Of a stretch of DNA of 64,000 nt, positions 35,547 through 44,549 are shown piece after piece. Both the position numbers and the translations under genes were made by a program. The notes beneath the pieces are model-generated. The model had not been told where the DNA came from, did not search any database, and saw only the letters and a program-made list of their open reading frames with translations. Source of the DNA: Sebaldella termitidis ATCC 33386 (GTDB taxonomy: Bacteria > Fusobacteriota > Fusobacteriia > Fusobacteriales > Leptotrichiaceae); the NCBI RefSeq assembly GCF_000024405.1, contig NC_013517.1, positions 2,046,001-2,110,000 of the forward strand, given 5' to 3'. Numbering within the stretch: position 1 is the first letter of the stretch; every line of letters starts with the position of its first letter.

Positions 35547-36646
35547 TGGAGAGTGAAGTCAGCGAAAAAGTGGATTTTTCTATAATAAGGTATGCACAAT
35601 GCTGGGAAGATCCCGAAATCTTACTTGAAGCTCTGGATATAAAAGAGGGAGACATATGTATATCTATAGCTTCTGCCGGAGAAAACAGCTTTGCGATGTT
35701 AACTGAAAATCCCGGCAAGGTAATAGGAATTGATCTGAATCTCGTACAGCTCAGACTTGTGGAATTAAAAAAAGCTGCATTTTTATCTCTTGAATATAAA
35801 GAAATGCTGGAATTTCTGGGATTTAGGGAAAGTAAAAAAAGAACAGAGTATTACAGGTTACTAAAGAACAGCCTTTCATCAGAGACAGCGGAATACTGGG
35901 ATAAAAATTTTGATTTGATAAAAGCAGGAGTTATAAATACAGGAAGATTTGATAACTTTTTTCAGATTTTCAGAAAGAAAGTGCTGTGTTTTATACATGG
36001 TAAAAAAACAGTAGCGGAACTTCTGACTAAAAAAAGTAAAGAGGAAAGACATGAATTTTATGAAAAAAAGTGGAATAATATCAGATGGAGAATTTTATTC
36101 AAAATATTTTTTTCAAAGTATACAGTGGGAAAGCTTGGAAGAGACCCCAGACTTTTTGATTATGCAGGCTGTACAAGTCTGTCCGGTCTGATGCTGAAAA
36201 AAACAAAATATGCCTTTACAGAGCTTGATGTGTCAGAGAATCCTTATATAGAATATATTCTTACCGGGAAATATACAAAAAATCTTCCCTTTTCCATGAG
36301 AGAGGAAAATTTTTATAAAATAAGAGATAATCTAAACAAGCTGGAATTACATAATGTAAGTATAGAAGAGTATTTGGAAACGTCAGATGAAATTATAGAT
36401 AAATTTAATCTTAGTGATATATTTGAGTATATTTCCAGTGAAAAATATAAAGAGCTTCTGAAAAAAATATATGAATTTTCTTCAAATAATGCAATACTGG
36501 CATACTGGAATATGATAGTGCCCAGAAGCAGACCTGAAGAACTGGGGGATAAAATTATTCCGCTTACAGAAACTGCTAAAAGTCTCCATGTCAAAGATAA
36601 AACATTCTTTTACTCAGACTTTGTGGTGGAAAGGATAGTAAAATGA
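35546..36646 (+). CDS. BtaA-like (DUF3419) SAM-dependent aminocarboxypropyl transferase
   Basis: A 366-residue protein of the DUF3419/BtaA family. BtaA moves the 3-amino-3-carboxypropyl group of SAM to the hydroxyl of diacylglycerol, the first step to betaine lipids. Key segments are YAQCWEDPEILLEAL, SIASAGENSFAML and IGIDLNLVQLRLVELK (SAM-binding fold). LGRDPRLFDYA lies mid-protein and AYWNMIVPR in the C-terminal part. No BtaB N-methyltransferase follows, so any product would keep a free amine or be altered differently. The ATG overlaps the stop of the dikinase-like gene by one base and the next gene by four, indicating coupled translation. Confidence 0.85.
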   Translation: MESEVSEKVDFSIIRYAQCWEDPEILLEALDIKEGDICISIASAGENSFAMLTENPGKVIGIDLNLVQLRLVELKKAAFLSLEYKEMLEFLGFRESKKRTEYYRLLKNSLSSETAEYWDKNFDLIKAGVINTGRFDNFFQIFRKKVLCFIHGKKTVAELLTKKSKEERHEFYEKKWNNIRWRILFKIFFSKYTVGKLGRDPRLFDYAGCTSLSGLMLKKTKYAFTELDVSENPYIEYILTGKYTKNLPFSMREENFYKIRDNLNKLELHNVSIEEYLETSDEIIDKFNLSDIFEYISSEKYKELLKKIYEFSSNNAILAYWNMIVPRSRPEELGDKIIPLTETAKSLHVKDKTFFYSDFVVERIVK

Positions 36647-37977
36647 AAATACTGATATTTATTCTGATAATTTTTTTACTTTACGGACTGCTCTTTTTGG
36701 TTATTGACAAACTTGAAAAAAAGGGTCGGGTAGATTCTGAACTGACGAGAAAGCTTCTTCATATAGGTTCGGGGCTTATAGCACTACTGTTTCCTTTGCT
36801 TTTTAAGTCACTTACCGGAGTGGTGTATCTGGGAATATTTTTTATTATACTGCTTTTGATACTGAGAAATATGGAAAAATTCAGCGGTGGGATCGGAAAG
36901 GCACTCAGAAAAGATGAAAGGCAGTCGAGGGGAGATATATATTTCATAGCAAGCATAGTAATACTCTGGGTTTTTTCATATTCAAACAGAATATTATACT
37001 ATATACCGCTTCTTATACTTATCTTTCCTGATGCACTGGCAGCTCTTGGAGGAATGAAATTCGGAAAAATAAAATATAAATCTGTTGTTGGTGAAAAATC
37101 CGTAGAGGGTTCGGCTATATTTTTTATTGTAACATTAGTAATAACACTGGGTTCGCTTCTTCTTTTTACAAAAACAGGACTTGGATTATCTATGATAATT
37201 TCACTGCTGATGGCATTTTTATCTATGATTCTGGAAGCAATATCCTGGAGAGGACTGGATAATATATTTGTTCCGGTATTAAGCTTTTTTATTCTGAAAA
37301 GCTCAATGGAGTCTGATATTTTTACTACAGGAATAAACCTTCTTGTTACAATAATTTTATTTTTAATAGTTATTTTCGGGAAAAAGTATGCTTCTTTATC
37401 AGATGATGCGGCACTTACAGGAGCATTTTACTGTTATTTTGTATGGATTACAGGCGGGATAAAATGGACTGCGGCAACTTTTTTTCTTTATGTTTTGTAC
37501 AGAGCAGTTACGATAAAGCCGGATTTTGACAAAAAAGAACCTTATAATTTTGCTACAATGCTTATTATATGTCTGCCGGCACTTTTCTGGCTTATTGTAT
37601 ACAGAATAACAAATATAGAGGATATTTTCTATGTGTATCTTACGGTTATTTCATCACATCTTTCGATAATAGGAACAGCAAGGATGAGATATACACATCC
37701 GGAAATTGATTTTAAGAGGGTGGTTTTGATAAACAGTCTTATAGGAATATCCTATCTGACAATATTTATGAATATTTTCTCGGAAGGATCAGAGAAAATA
37801 ATCTGGATTTTCTGTATAATTGCAGTTTGTTTGGCAGCATTTATATTTAATATTTTACAGTCTGAAAGAAAAGATTATACACTGAATAAATATAGTCTTA
37901 TAAAACATCTGCTTACAGTATTTATATGTTCATTTATAGTTTTAATACCAATATGGGGAAAATATTTTTTTAAATAA
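36643..37977 (+). CDS. Dolichol/phytol kinase-like (SEC59/VTE5) membrane enzyme
   Basis: A 444-residue membrane protein. The N-terminal 190 residues resemble CTP-dependent polyprenol kinases (SEC59, VTE5) and the related CDP-diacylglycerol synthase fold, with RKLLHIGSGLIALLFP, FPDALAALGGMKFGK and GEKSVEGSAIFF. The remainder has about eight more hydrophobic helices, including SDDAALTGAFYCYFVW, which looks like a DUF92-type extension. A likely role is phosphorylating a long-chain alcohol with CTP, which fits the prenyltransferase and HMG-CoA reductase in the operon. It overlaps the BtaA-like gene by 4 bases (ATGA). Confidence 0.75.
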   Translation: MKILIFILIIFLLYGLLFLVIDKLEKKGRVDSELTRKLLHIGSGLIALLFPLLFKSLTGVVYLGIFFIILLLILRNMEKFSGGIGKALRKDERQSRGDIYFIASIVILWVFSYSNRILYYIPLLILIFPDALAALGGMKFGKIKYKSVVGEKSVEGSAIFFIVTLVITLGSLLLFTKTGLGLSMIISLLMAFLSMILEAISWRGLDNIFVPVLSFFILKSSMESDIFTTGINLLVTIILFLIVIFGKKYASLSDDAALTGAFYCYFVWITGGIKWTAATFFLYVLYRAVTIKPDFDKKEPYNFATMLIICLPALFWLIVYRITNIEDIFYVYLTVISSHLSIIGTARMRYTHPEIDFKRVVLINSLIGISYLTIFMNIFSEGSEKIIWIFCIIAVCLAAFIFNILQSERKDYTLNKYSLIKHLLTVFICSFIVLIPIWGKYFFK

Positions 37978-37986
37978 GGTGGTTAT

Positions 37987-38964
37987 ATGAAGATAAATAT
38001 TATTTCAGAAACTGAGTTGGAAAAATTCTGTGATTTTGAAAATTTTATTTTGGATAAGGAAAATGTGAAAAAATGCGGGGCCTTGGAAAGTGTAATTGTA
38101 GAAGAAGAGGGAGCTGTTCTGGCAAGAGCTTCATTATGGAATGCGGAAAATAGAATACAGAATAAAAAAACAGGTTATATAGGACATTTTGCCGCTAAAG
38201 ACAAGGAAGCAGGATTATTCTTAACAGGATATATAAAGGAAAAAGCAAAGGAATACGGGCTGGAATATCTCGCAGGACCTTTGGACGGAAATACATGGAA
38301 GCAATACAGATTTATGGTAGAGGATAATAAAAATCCTTTCTTTCTGGAGCCGTATAATCCTCTGGAATGGCCGGAGATATTCGCAGAGTCGGGATATGAA
38401 GTAATAGGGGAGTATTATTCCGTAAAGGTAACAGAGCCTGAAAAAAAATTCAGGGTATCAGAGCGTATTAAAAAAGTAAGATTTTATTCTGATTTGATAA
38501 TAAAAAAAGCTGATAAAGAGAATTTCGGCAAATATATAAATGAAATATATGATATATCTGTAAAATCATTCAGAAATAATTTTTTATATTCTGAAATAAG
38601 CAGAACGGATTTTTTATCTTTATATTTAAAAATAAAAGATATCATAGATTTTGATTTTATATTTATGGTTTATAAAAATAATAAACCTATAGGTTTTGCA
38701 TTTGGTATTCCAGATTATAACGAGGGATTATATAAAAACAAAATAGAAACCGTAATTTTGAAAACACTCGCAGTAAATCCCGAATATCATAATTTCGGAC
38801 TGGGAGCAGTATTATTGGAAGAATTCCATAAAACTGCCGTAGATAAGGGATATAAGAATATAATTCATGCACTGATTCATCAAAGCAACATGTCTGGTAA
38901 AATATCAGAAAAATATGGTGAAATTATGAGAAAGTACCATTTGTACGGGATGGTGACAGCATGA
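37987..38964 (+). CDS. Two-lobed GNAT-like acyltransferase
   Basis: A 325-residue protein with two GNAT-like halves. The first (residues 1-145) ends with YLAGPLDGNTWKQYRFM and lacks a clear CoA loop. The second (about 165-325) has a recognisable acetyl-CoA loop, TLAVNPEYHNFGLGAVLLEEF, and a C-terminal HALIHQSNMSGKISEKYG. Such double GNATs often acylate amines of amino acids or lipids. The free amine that the BtaA-like enzyme would leave is a possible target, but this is speculation. It starts 9 bases after the kinase-like gene and overlaps the ligase gene by 4 bases. Confidence 0.75.
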   Translation: MKINIISETELEKFCDFENFILDKENVKKCGALESVIVEEEGAVLARASLWNAENRIQNKKTGYIGHFAAKDKEAGLFLTGYIKEKAKEYGLEYLAGPLDGNTWKQYRFMVEDNKNPFFLEPYNPLEWPEIFAESGYEVIGEYYSVKVTEPEKKFRVSERIKKVRFYSDLIIKKADKENFGKYINEIYDISVKSFRNNFLYSEISRTDFLSLYLKIKDIIDFDFIFMVYKNNKPIGFAFGIPDYNEGLYKNKIETVILKTLAVNPEYHNFGLGAVLLEEFHKTAVDKGYKNIIHALIHQSNMSGKISEKYGEIMRKYHLYGMVTA

Positions 38965-40538
38965 ATATATCTGATATCCTAAAAGAATTAGCAGTAAAAA
39001 TACCTAATAAAACTGCTGTTATAGATACTAAAACTTCATCAAGAATTTCATTTAATTATCTGGAAAAAAATTCATCAAAAATAGCTAATATGTTTAAAAA
39101 GGCAGGTCTTCAGGAAGGGGACGGAGTTCTGATATTTGTTCCGATGTCTGTAGAGTTATATTCTATACTGGCAGCAGTATTTAAAATGAAGCTTGTAGCA
39201 GTATTTATTGATCCTTATGCAGATTCAAAACATATAAAAAACTGCTGCCAGATATACACTTCAAAGGCTCTTATAATTTCAGGGAAAAAAGCAGGGCTTC
39301 TCTGCTATATGAACAGTGAAATAAGAAAAATACCTAATAAATATATAATTAACGGAAAAATGCCGGGATTTAGAAAATTTTCCGAATATGAAGATCAGTC
39401 CTTTGACTTTGCATGTACTGAAACAGCTCCTGACACAAAAGCACTTGTTACATTTACGAGCGGGAGTACGGGAAAACCCAAGGGACTTGTAAGAACACAC
39501 GGCTTTCTTGCCGCCCAGCAGAAGGTACTGGAAAAAAGTCTGGAAATATCTGAAAACAGCAAGGTTTTGACGGCATTCCCCGTGTTCATATTATCAAATA
39601 TGTACAGCGGGCTGACAAGTATAATTCCGAATACAGACCTGAGAAAAATAGGGGAGACTGACGGTGGTACTATCAGCGGTCAGATAATGTCTGAAAGTAT
39701 AGATACAATACTTGCGCCGCCTTCATTTTTTGATAATCTGGTTGAGATTCATAAAAATACAGGAAGAAGCATACACAGCATAAAAAAAATTATTACAGGA
39801 GGAGTACCGGTATTTCCTGAAATTATGGAAAATTTGAAAAAATCATTTCCTTATGCAGAAATAAAAGTAGTTTACGGCTCATCAGAGGCTGAACCAATGT
39901 CAGAATTATGCTATAATGAATTAAATGAAAATGATATACAAAAAATGAAAAACGGAAACGGACTTCTTGCCGGAACGATTGTTGAAGATATAAATTTGAA
40001 AATAATAGAAAACGATCAGAAGCTGAGTCAGGGAGATCAGATAAAAATGCTGGAGCAGGGGGAAAAAGGAGAAATTATCGTATCAGGCGGACATGTACTG
40101 GATACTTATCTGGAGGCTGAAGAAAATAGTAAGATAAAAATAACAGCTGATAATGAGAATTGGCATAGAACAGGAGATCTGGGCTATATAGATGCTTCAG
40201 GAAGACTCTGGCTTTTGGGGAGAGCAAAAGCGGAAATCTCCAGAGGCAGTGAAAAAATATATCCTTTTTCCATAGAGACAATGCTTTCTTTTGAAAAAGA
40301 TATAAAAAGAACGGCAATTATAAGTAAAAAAGGGAAGATACTTCTGTTTATAGAGATTTTTTATACAGAGGATAAAGAAAAACAGCTTCAGATTCAGGAT
40401 AAGCTGGAAGAAAAAATAAAAGAATTGAAAATTACTGTAGATAAAGTAATTTTTGCTGATAAAATTCCGGTGGATAAAAGGCATAATGGTAAAATAGACT
40501 ACGGCAGTCTGGAAAGATTATCCGAAAAATATATATAG
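38961..40538 (+). CDS. AMP-forming acyl-CoA synthetase/ligase family enzyme
   Basis: A 525-residue ANL-superfamily enzyme that activates a carboxylate as acyl-AMP. Core motifs are FTSGSTGKPKGLVRTH (A3), VYGSSEAEPMSELC (A5), HRTGDLGYIDASGRLWLLGR (A7-A8) and the C-terminal HNGKIDYG with the catalytic lysine (A10). The GGVPVFPEIMENL and SSEAEP variants resemble the OleC branch that makes beta-lactones from beta-hydroxy acids, but this is only a hint. The product could instead be a CoA thioester. It overlaps the GNAT gene by 4 bases and ends 14 bases before the fumarase genes. Confidence 0.88.
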   Translation: MNISDILKELAVKIPNKTAVIDTKTSSRISFNYLEKNSSKIANMFKKAGLQEGDGVLIFVPMSVELYSILAAVFKMKLVAVFIDPYADSKHIKNCCQIYTSKALIISGKKAGLLCYMNSEIRKIPNKYIINGKMPGFRKFSEYEDQSFDFACTETAPDTKALVTFTSGSTGKPKGLVRTHGFLAAQQKVLEKSLEISENSKVLTAFPVFILSNMYSGLTSIIPNTDLRKIGETDGGTISGQIMSESIDTILAPPSFFDNLVEIHKNTGRSIHSIKKIITGGVPVFPEIMENLKKSFPYAEIKVVYGSSEAEPMSELCYNELNENDIQKMKNGNGLLAGTIVEDINLKIIENDQKLSQGDQIKMLEQGEKGEIIVSGGHVLDTYLEAEENSKIKITADNENWHRTGDLGYIDASGRLWLLGRAKAEISRGSEKIYPFSIETMLSFEKDIKRTAIISKKGKILLFIEIFYTEDKEKQLQIQDKLEEKIKELKITVDKVIFADKIPVDKRHNGKIDYGSLERLSEKYI

Positions 40539-40552
40539 AAGGCGGAAAAGAA

Positions 40553-41395
40553 ATGAAAGAAATTAATTTAGAAAAAGTAATATCAGAAGTAGAGAGATTA
40601 TGCACAGAGTCAAATTATTTTCTTGACGAGAAAATAATGGACAGACTGAAAAAAGCTTTTGATACAGAAGTTTCGGATACAGGAAAAAATATTCTCGGGC
40701 AGATAATAGAAAATGACGAAATCGCCGGGGAAGAGCAGGTTCCAATGTGTCAGGATACGGGACTTACAGTTGTTTTTCTGGAAATTGGTACAGAGGTAAA
40801 GATAAGCGGAGATATTTACGAAGCAGTAAATGAAGGAGTAAGAAGAGGATATAAAAACGGGTATCTGAGAAAATCCATGGTAAAGCATCCTCTTGACAGG
40901 ATTAATACTAAGGATAATACACCGGCAGTAATACATACCAAATTAATTCCCGGTTCTGATAAGCTGAAAATTATTGTAGCACCAAAAGGCGGAGGCAGTG
41001 AGAATATGAGCATGGTAAAAATGTTAAAGCCGTCTGATGGTGCAGAGGGTGTAAAGAAAGCTGTGCTGGATGCAGTACTTAATGCAGGGGGAAATCCATG
41101 TCCGCCGATAATAGTAGGAATTGGTCTCGGCGGCAGTTTTGAAAAGGCGGCAATACTGGCTAAAGAAGCTCTGCTAAGGGAAATAGACGATGAAAGCGAC
41201 AATCCTGCGGACAGGGAACTGGAAAAAGATCTGCTGGAGTTGATAAATAAAACCGGAATAGGGCCTATGGGGCTTGGCGGAAAAAATACGGCACTTGCTG
41301 TCAAGGTAAATTCATATCCGTGTCATATAGCTTCTCTGCCGCTTGCCGTAAATATAAACTGTCATTCTGCAAGGCATAAGGAAACAGAATTATAA
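40553..41395 (+). CDS. Class I fumarate hydratase, alpha subunit
   Basis: The 280-residue alpha subunit of a two-subunit 4Fe-4S hydro-lyase (fumarase, or possibly L-tartrate dehydratase). It carries VPMCQDTGL with the first cluster cysteine, APKGGGSENMS, GGNPCPPIIVGIGLGG with the second and YPCHIASLPLAVNINCHSARH with the third. The beta subunit follows after 44 bases and malic enzyme after that, giving a route from fumarate through malate to pyruvate with NAD(P)H. The choice of fumarate over tartrate rests on the malic enzyme neighbour. Confidence 0.92.
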   Translation: MKEINLEKVISEVERLCTESNYFLDEKIMDRLKKAFDTEVSDTGKNILGQIIENDEIAGEEQVPMCQDTGLTVVFLEIGTEVKISGDIYEAVNEGVRRGYKNGYLRKSMVKHPLDRINTKDNTPAVIHTKLIPGSDKLKIIVAPKGGGSENMSMVKMLKPSDGAEGVKKAVLDAVLNAGGNPCPPIIVGIGLGGSFEKAAILAKEALLREIDDESDNPADRELEKDLLELINKTGIGPMGLGGKNTALAVKVNSYPCHIASLPLAVNINCHSARHKETEL

Positions 41396-41439
41396 CGGAA
41401 TAGTCTTTAATATATTTTATATGAAACCAAGGAGAAAAA

Positions 41440-41985
41440 ATGAATATAGAAACCCCTTTGAAAAAAGAAGATATAGAAAAATTAAAAGCCGGTGATATAG
41501 TAAAAATTTCCGGAATAATTTATACTGCAAGAGATGCAGCACATAAAAAAATGTGTGAACTGCTGGAAAAAAAACAAGAGCTTCCTTTTGATCCGGAAGG
41601 AGCGGTCATTTATTATGTAGGACCTTCCCCCGAGAAGCCCGGACAGGTCATAGGAAGTGCCGGTCCTACGACCAGCGGGAGAATGGATGCCTATACACCG
41701 TTACTTCTTTCGGCAGGAATAAAGGGAATGATAGGTAAAGGGATAAGATCCGATAAAGTCAGGGAATCTATAGTAAAAAATAAAGCGGTATATTTTGCGG
41801 CAACCGGAGGTGCAGCAGCTTTGATATCACGGTCGGTAATAAGCTCGAGAGTCGTAGCCTATGAAGAATTAGGGACAGAAGCGGTCAGAGAACTGACAGT
41901 AAAAGATTTACCGGTTATTGTAATTAATGATATATACGGAAATGATCTTTATACAGAGGGACAGAAAAAATATAAAGAAGAATAG
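41440..41985 (+). CDS. Class I fumarate hydratase, beta subunit
   Basis: The 181-residue beta subunit of the same Fe-S hydro-lyase. It has GIIYTARDAAHKKM, YVGPSPEKPGQVIGSAGPTTSGRMD and YFAATGGAAALIS, all typical of the swivelling domain that holds part of the active site. Length is normal. It lies between the alpha subunit and malic enzyme, separated by 44 and 19 bases. The start follows AAGGAG. Confidence 0.92.
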   Translation: MNIETPLKKEDIEKLKAGDIVKISGIIYTARDAAHKKMCELLEKKQELPFDPEGAVIYYVGPSPEKPGQVIGSAGPTTSGRMDAYTPLLLSAGIKGMIGKGIRSDKVRESIVKNKAVYFAATGGAAALISRSVISSRVVAYEELGTEAVRELTVKDLPVIVINDIYGNDLYTEGQKKYKEE

Positions 41986-42004
41986 AAATGAAAAGGAGAG
42001 GAAA

Positions 42005-43177
42005 ATGTCTGTATTTGACGAGTCACTTAAATTGCACGAAAAAAACAAAGGGAAAATAGAGGTAATATCAAAGGTAAAGGTGGAAAACATGGAGGATCTG
42101 AGTCTGGCTTATTCTCCCGGAGTAGCTGAGCCGTGTAAAAGAATAGCTGAAAATAAAGAAAATGTCTATAAATATACATCAAAGGGAAATATGATAGCAG
42201 TGGTGACCGACGGCTCTGCTGTACTGGGACTGGGAAATATCGGTCCTGAAGCGGCACTTCCAGTGATGGAGGGAAAAGCGATTTTATTTAAGGAATTTGC
42301 CGGAGTGGATGCTTTTCCTATATGTCTTGATACACAAGATACGGAAGAAATAATAAGAACAGTAAAGCTCCTTGCACCGGGACTCGGAGGTATAAATCTT
42401 GAGGATATATCTGCACCGAGATGTATAGAAATAGAAAGCAGATTAAAAAAAGAATTGGATATTCCCGTTTTTCATGATGATCAGCATGGTACGGCAATAG
42501 TAGTAACTGCCGGTCTTATAAATGCATACAGGTTTCTGGGGAAAAATCTTAAAGATGCAAGAGTAGTAGTTAACGGAGCAGGAGCAGCAGGGAGTTCCAT
42601 CTGTAAAATGATAAAGGAGCTTGGTGTAAGTGATATTATTGCAGTGGATAAAACCGGAATATTAAACCGGGATGATATCAAAGACTATAACGAGCTTCAC
42701 AAAGAACTGGCAGAAATAACAAATATAAATAATAAAAAAGGAACACTTAGTGACGCCCTTGAAGGATCAGATATATTTATAGGCGTATCAGCAGGAAATA
42801 TACTAAAAAAAGATATGGTAAAGAAAATGAATAAAGATGCAGTGATTTTTGCCATGGCAAATCCTGTGCCTGAAATAATGCCCGAGGATGCACTGGAAGC
42901 AGGAGCAGTTATAGTGGGAACAGGAAGATCGGACTATCCTAATCAGATAAATAATGTTCTGGCATTTCCGGGACTTTTTAAAGGCGCACTTGAGGCTAAA
43001 TCAAAAAAAATTACAGAAGATATGAAAATAGAGGCTGCAAAAGCTATAGCATATATTTTGAATGATGACGATCTAAAAAAAGATTATATAATTCCTGATG
43101 TCTTTGATAAAAGAGTAGTAGAGAGCGTGGCCGAAGCAGTAAAAAAAGTCGCTGTAAGCAGCGGTATATGCAGATAG
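42005..43177 (+). CDS. NAD(P)-dependent malic enzyme
   Basis: A 390-residue short-form malic enzyme that decarboxylates L-malate to pyruvate and reduces NAD(P). Motifs are SLAYSPGVAEPCKRI, TDGSAVLGLGNIGPEAALPVMEGKA, PVFHDDQHGTAIV with the metal ligands, and VVNGAGAAGSSI for the dinucleotide. The ATG at 42005 is chosen over longer in-frame options because AAGGAGAG stands just before it and the protein then begins MSVFDESLKLH, as in relatives. It closes the ten-gene run and may supply reductant for the HMG-CoA reductase at its head; cofactor choice is not readable. Confidence 0.93.
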   Translation: MSVFDESLKLHEKNKGKIEVISKVKVENMEDLSLAYSPGVAEPCKRIAENKENVYKYTSKGNMIAVVTDGSAVLGLGNIGPEAALPVMEGKAILFKEFAGVDAFPICLDTQDTEEIIRTVKLLAPGLGGINLEDISAPRCIEIESRLKKELDIPVFHDDQHGTAIVVTAGLINAYRFLGKNLKDARVVVNGAGAAGSSICKMIKELGVSDIIAVDKTGILNRDDIKDYNELHKELAEITNINNKKGTLSDALEGSDIFIGVSAGNILKKDMVKKMNKDAVIFAMANPVPEIMPEDALEAGAVIVGTGRSDYPNQINNVLAFPGLFKGALEAKSKKITEDMKIEAAKAIAYILNDDDLKKDYIIPDVFDKRVVESVAEAVKKVAVSSGICR

Positions 43178-43305
43178 TAAGAATTTTTGTTAAATTTGAC
43201 CTGTAATGTCAGCAGACTCATTTTAATATATTTTTATTTGTTGAAATATATATAAAGTAAGGTAAAACAGTGTAAAATTATAATTTTAAATAAGGAGGAC
43301 TGATT

Positions 43306-43824
43306 ATGTCAAAAGAAGAAACTAAACTATATCTTGATGATGAGGAAACAGGACTTTCCAGAGAAACAAGCCATCCGAATTTCACAGAGCATTTCAGCGA
43401 AGAATTTTATTATGATTGTGTGGATGATGAGTCGCCGTTTGGAAATGATAATGGTGCGGATACTCTTTACGAACTTGAGGATTTATTTAAAAGCGGGGAT
43501 TATGAAGGTAAAATACTCGGGCTTCCTAAAAAAATAGTATCAGTTGTATGGGATTTTCATTATTTGGAGCCTGATAATTTCAGCAAGAAAAAATTAGCTG
43601 ATCTTATAGAAGAAGATGAATTTTCTCTGATTGCTACAGATCAGGTAATAATTGCCGTGGCATTAGGCGAAATAAAAATTACCGGAAAAATAGAACCTAA
43701 ATTAAAAGAATTGGCGCTGAAGGCAATGAAACGTCAGAAAATAGTCTTTGAACTGCTGGGCTATGAAGGAAGCGGTACTTATGATAAAATTATGTCTGAC
43801 TTAGAAAGTTTTGAAAATAAATGA
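43306..43824 (+). CDS. Acidic protein of unknown function
   Basis: I do not recognise this 172-residue soluble acidic protein. The N-terminal 60 residues are rich in Asp and Glu with NFTEHFSEEFYYDC. The centre has GADTLYELEDLFKSGDYEGK followed by a hydrophobic VSVVWDFHYLEP. The C-terminal half is predicted helical. An AAGGAGG site precedes the ATG. It overlaps the following ankyrin-repeat gene by 4 bases, so the two proteins are probably made together and may interact. Confidence 0.7.
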   Translation: MSKEETKLYLDDEETGLSRETSHPNFTEHFSEEFYYDCVDDESPFGNDNGADTLYELEDLFKSGDYEGKILGLPKKIVSVVWDFHYLEPDNFSKKKLADLIEEDEFSLIATDQVIIAVALGEIKITGKIEPKLKELALKAMKRQKIVFELLGYEGSGTYDKIMSDLESFENK

Positions 43825-44525
43825 TAACAGAGAAAAAAATGACAGGAAAAATATTTTTGTCAGTGATATTAATTCTGACTGCAGGAGTAATATATCAGTG
43901 CAGTATGGGGAAAAGCAGGGAGGCTTCCGGTATGAAAACAGAAATTATCAATGCAGTAAAGAGAAATGATTATAATAAAGCTAAAGAACTTTTGGAAAAA
44001 GAAGCGGATGTTAATGTAAAAGATGAAAGGGACAGAACACTTCTTATGATTGCAGTGTATAATAACAATTATGAAATTTCTAAGCTGCTTATAGAAAACG
44101 GTGCTGATATCAATGAACAGGATGATATGAAAAATAATCCGTTTCTTTATTCAGGAGCTGAGGGACAGCTGGAAATTCTAAAGCTTCTGACAAAAGCCGG
44201 CGCAGACACAAAAATTACCAACAGATACGGCGGAGTAGCTTTGATTCCTGCGTCTGAACGCGGACATACGGAAACTGTAAAGTATCTCCTTGAAAATACA
44301 GATATAGATGTAAATCATATAAATAATCTGGGATGGACAGCACTTTTGGAAGCTATTATACTCGGAAACGGCGGGAAAGAACACATAGAAATCACAGACT
44401 TGCTTTTGAAGCACGGAGCTGATCCCAATATAGCCGACAGGAATGGTGTAACTCCTCTTATGCATGCAAAAGAGAAGGAATATAAAGAAATAGAAACATT
44501 GCTTATAAATGCCGGGGCAAAATAA
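43821..44525 (+). CDS. Exported ankyrin-repeat protein
   Basis: A 234-residue protein. A signal peptide or lipoprotein signal (hydrophobic residues 9-26 ending in IYQCS, where Cys could be lipidated) comes first. Five to six ankyrin repeats follow (for example AKELLEKEADVNVKDERDRT, ISKLLIENGADINEQDD and ITDLLLKHGADPNIADRNGVT). Ankyrin repeats bind other proteins; the location would be the periplasm or the inner face of the outer membrane. It overlaps the acidic unknown gene by 4 bases. The target is unknown. The start is the ATG inside the ATGA overlap. Confidence 0.82.
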   Translation: MITEKKMTGKIFLSVILILTAGVIYQCSMGKSREASGMKTEIINAVKRNDYNKAKELLEKEADVNVKDERDRTLLMIAVYNNNYEISKLLIENGADINEQDDMKNNPFLYSGAEGQLEILKLLTKAGADTKITNRYGGVALIPASERGHTETVKYLLENTDIDVNHINNLGWTALLEAIILGNGGKEHIEITDLLLKHGADPNIADRNGVTPLMHAKEKEYKEIETLLINAGAK

Positions 44526-44549
44526 TAAAAAACAGGGAGAATATCTTTT

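Noticed and set aside
35072-35599. A 175-codon antisense frame under the dikinase-like gene
   Set aside because: The sense frame encodes a conserved His domain; the antisense product has no family features.
30755-43177. A complete mevalonate pathway
   Set aside because: No HMG-CoA synthase, mevalonate kinase, phosphomevalonate kinase or decarboxylase is present.
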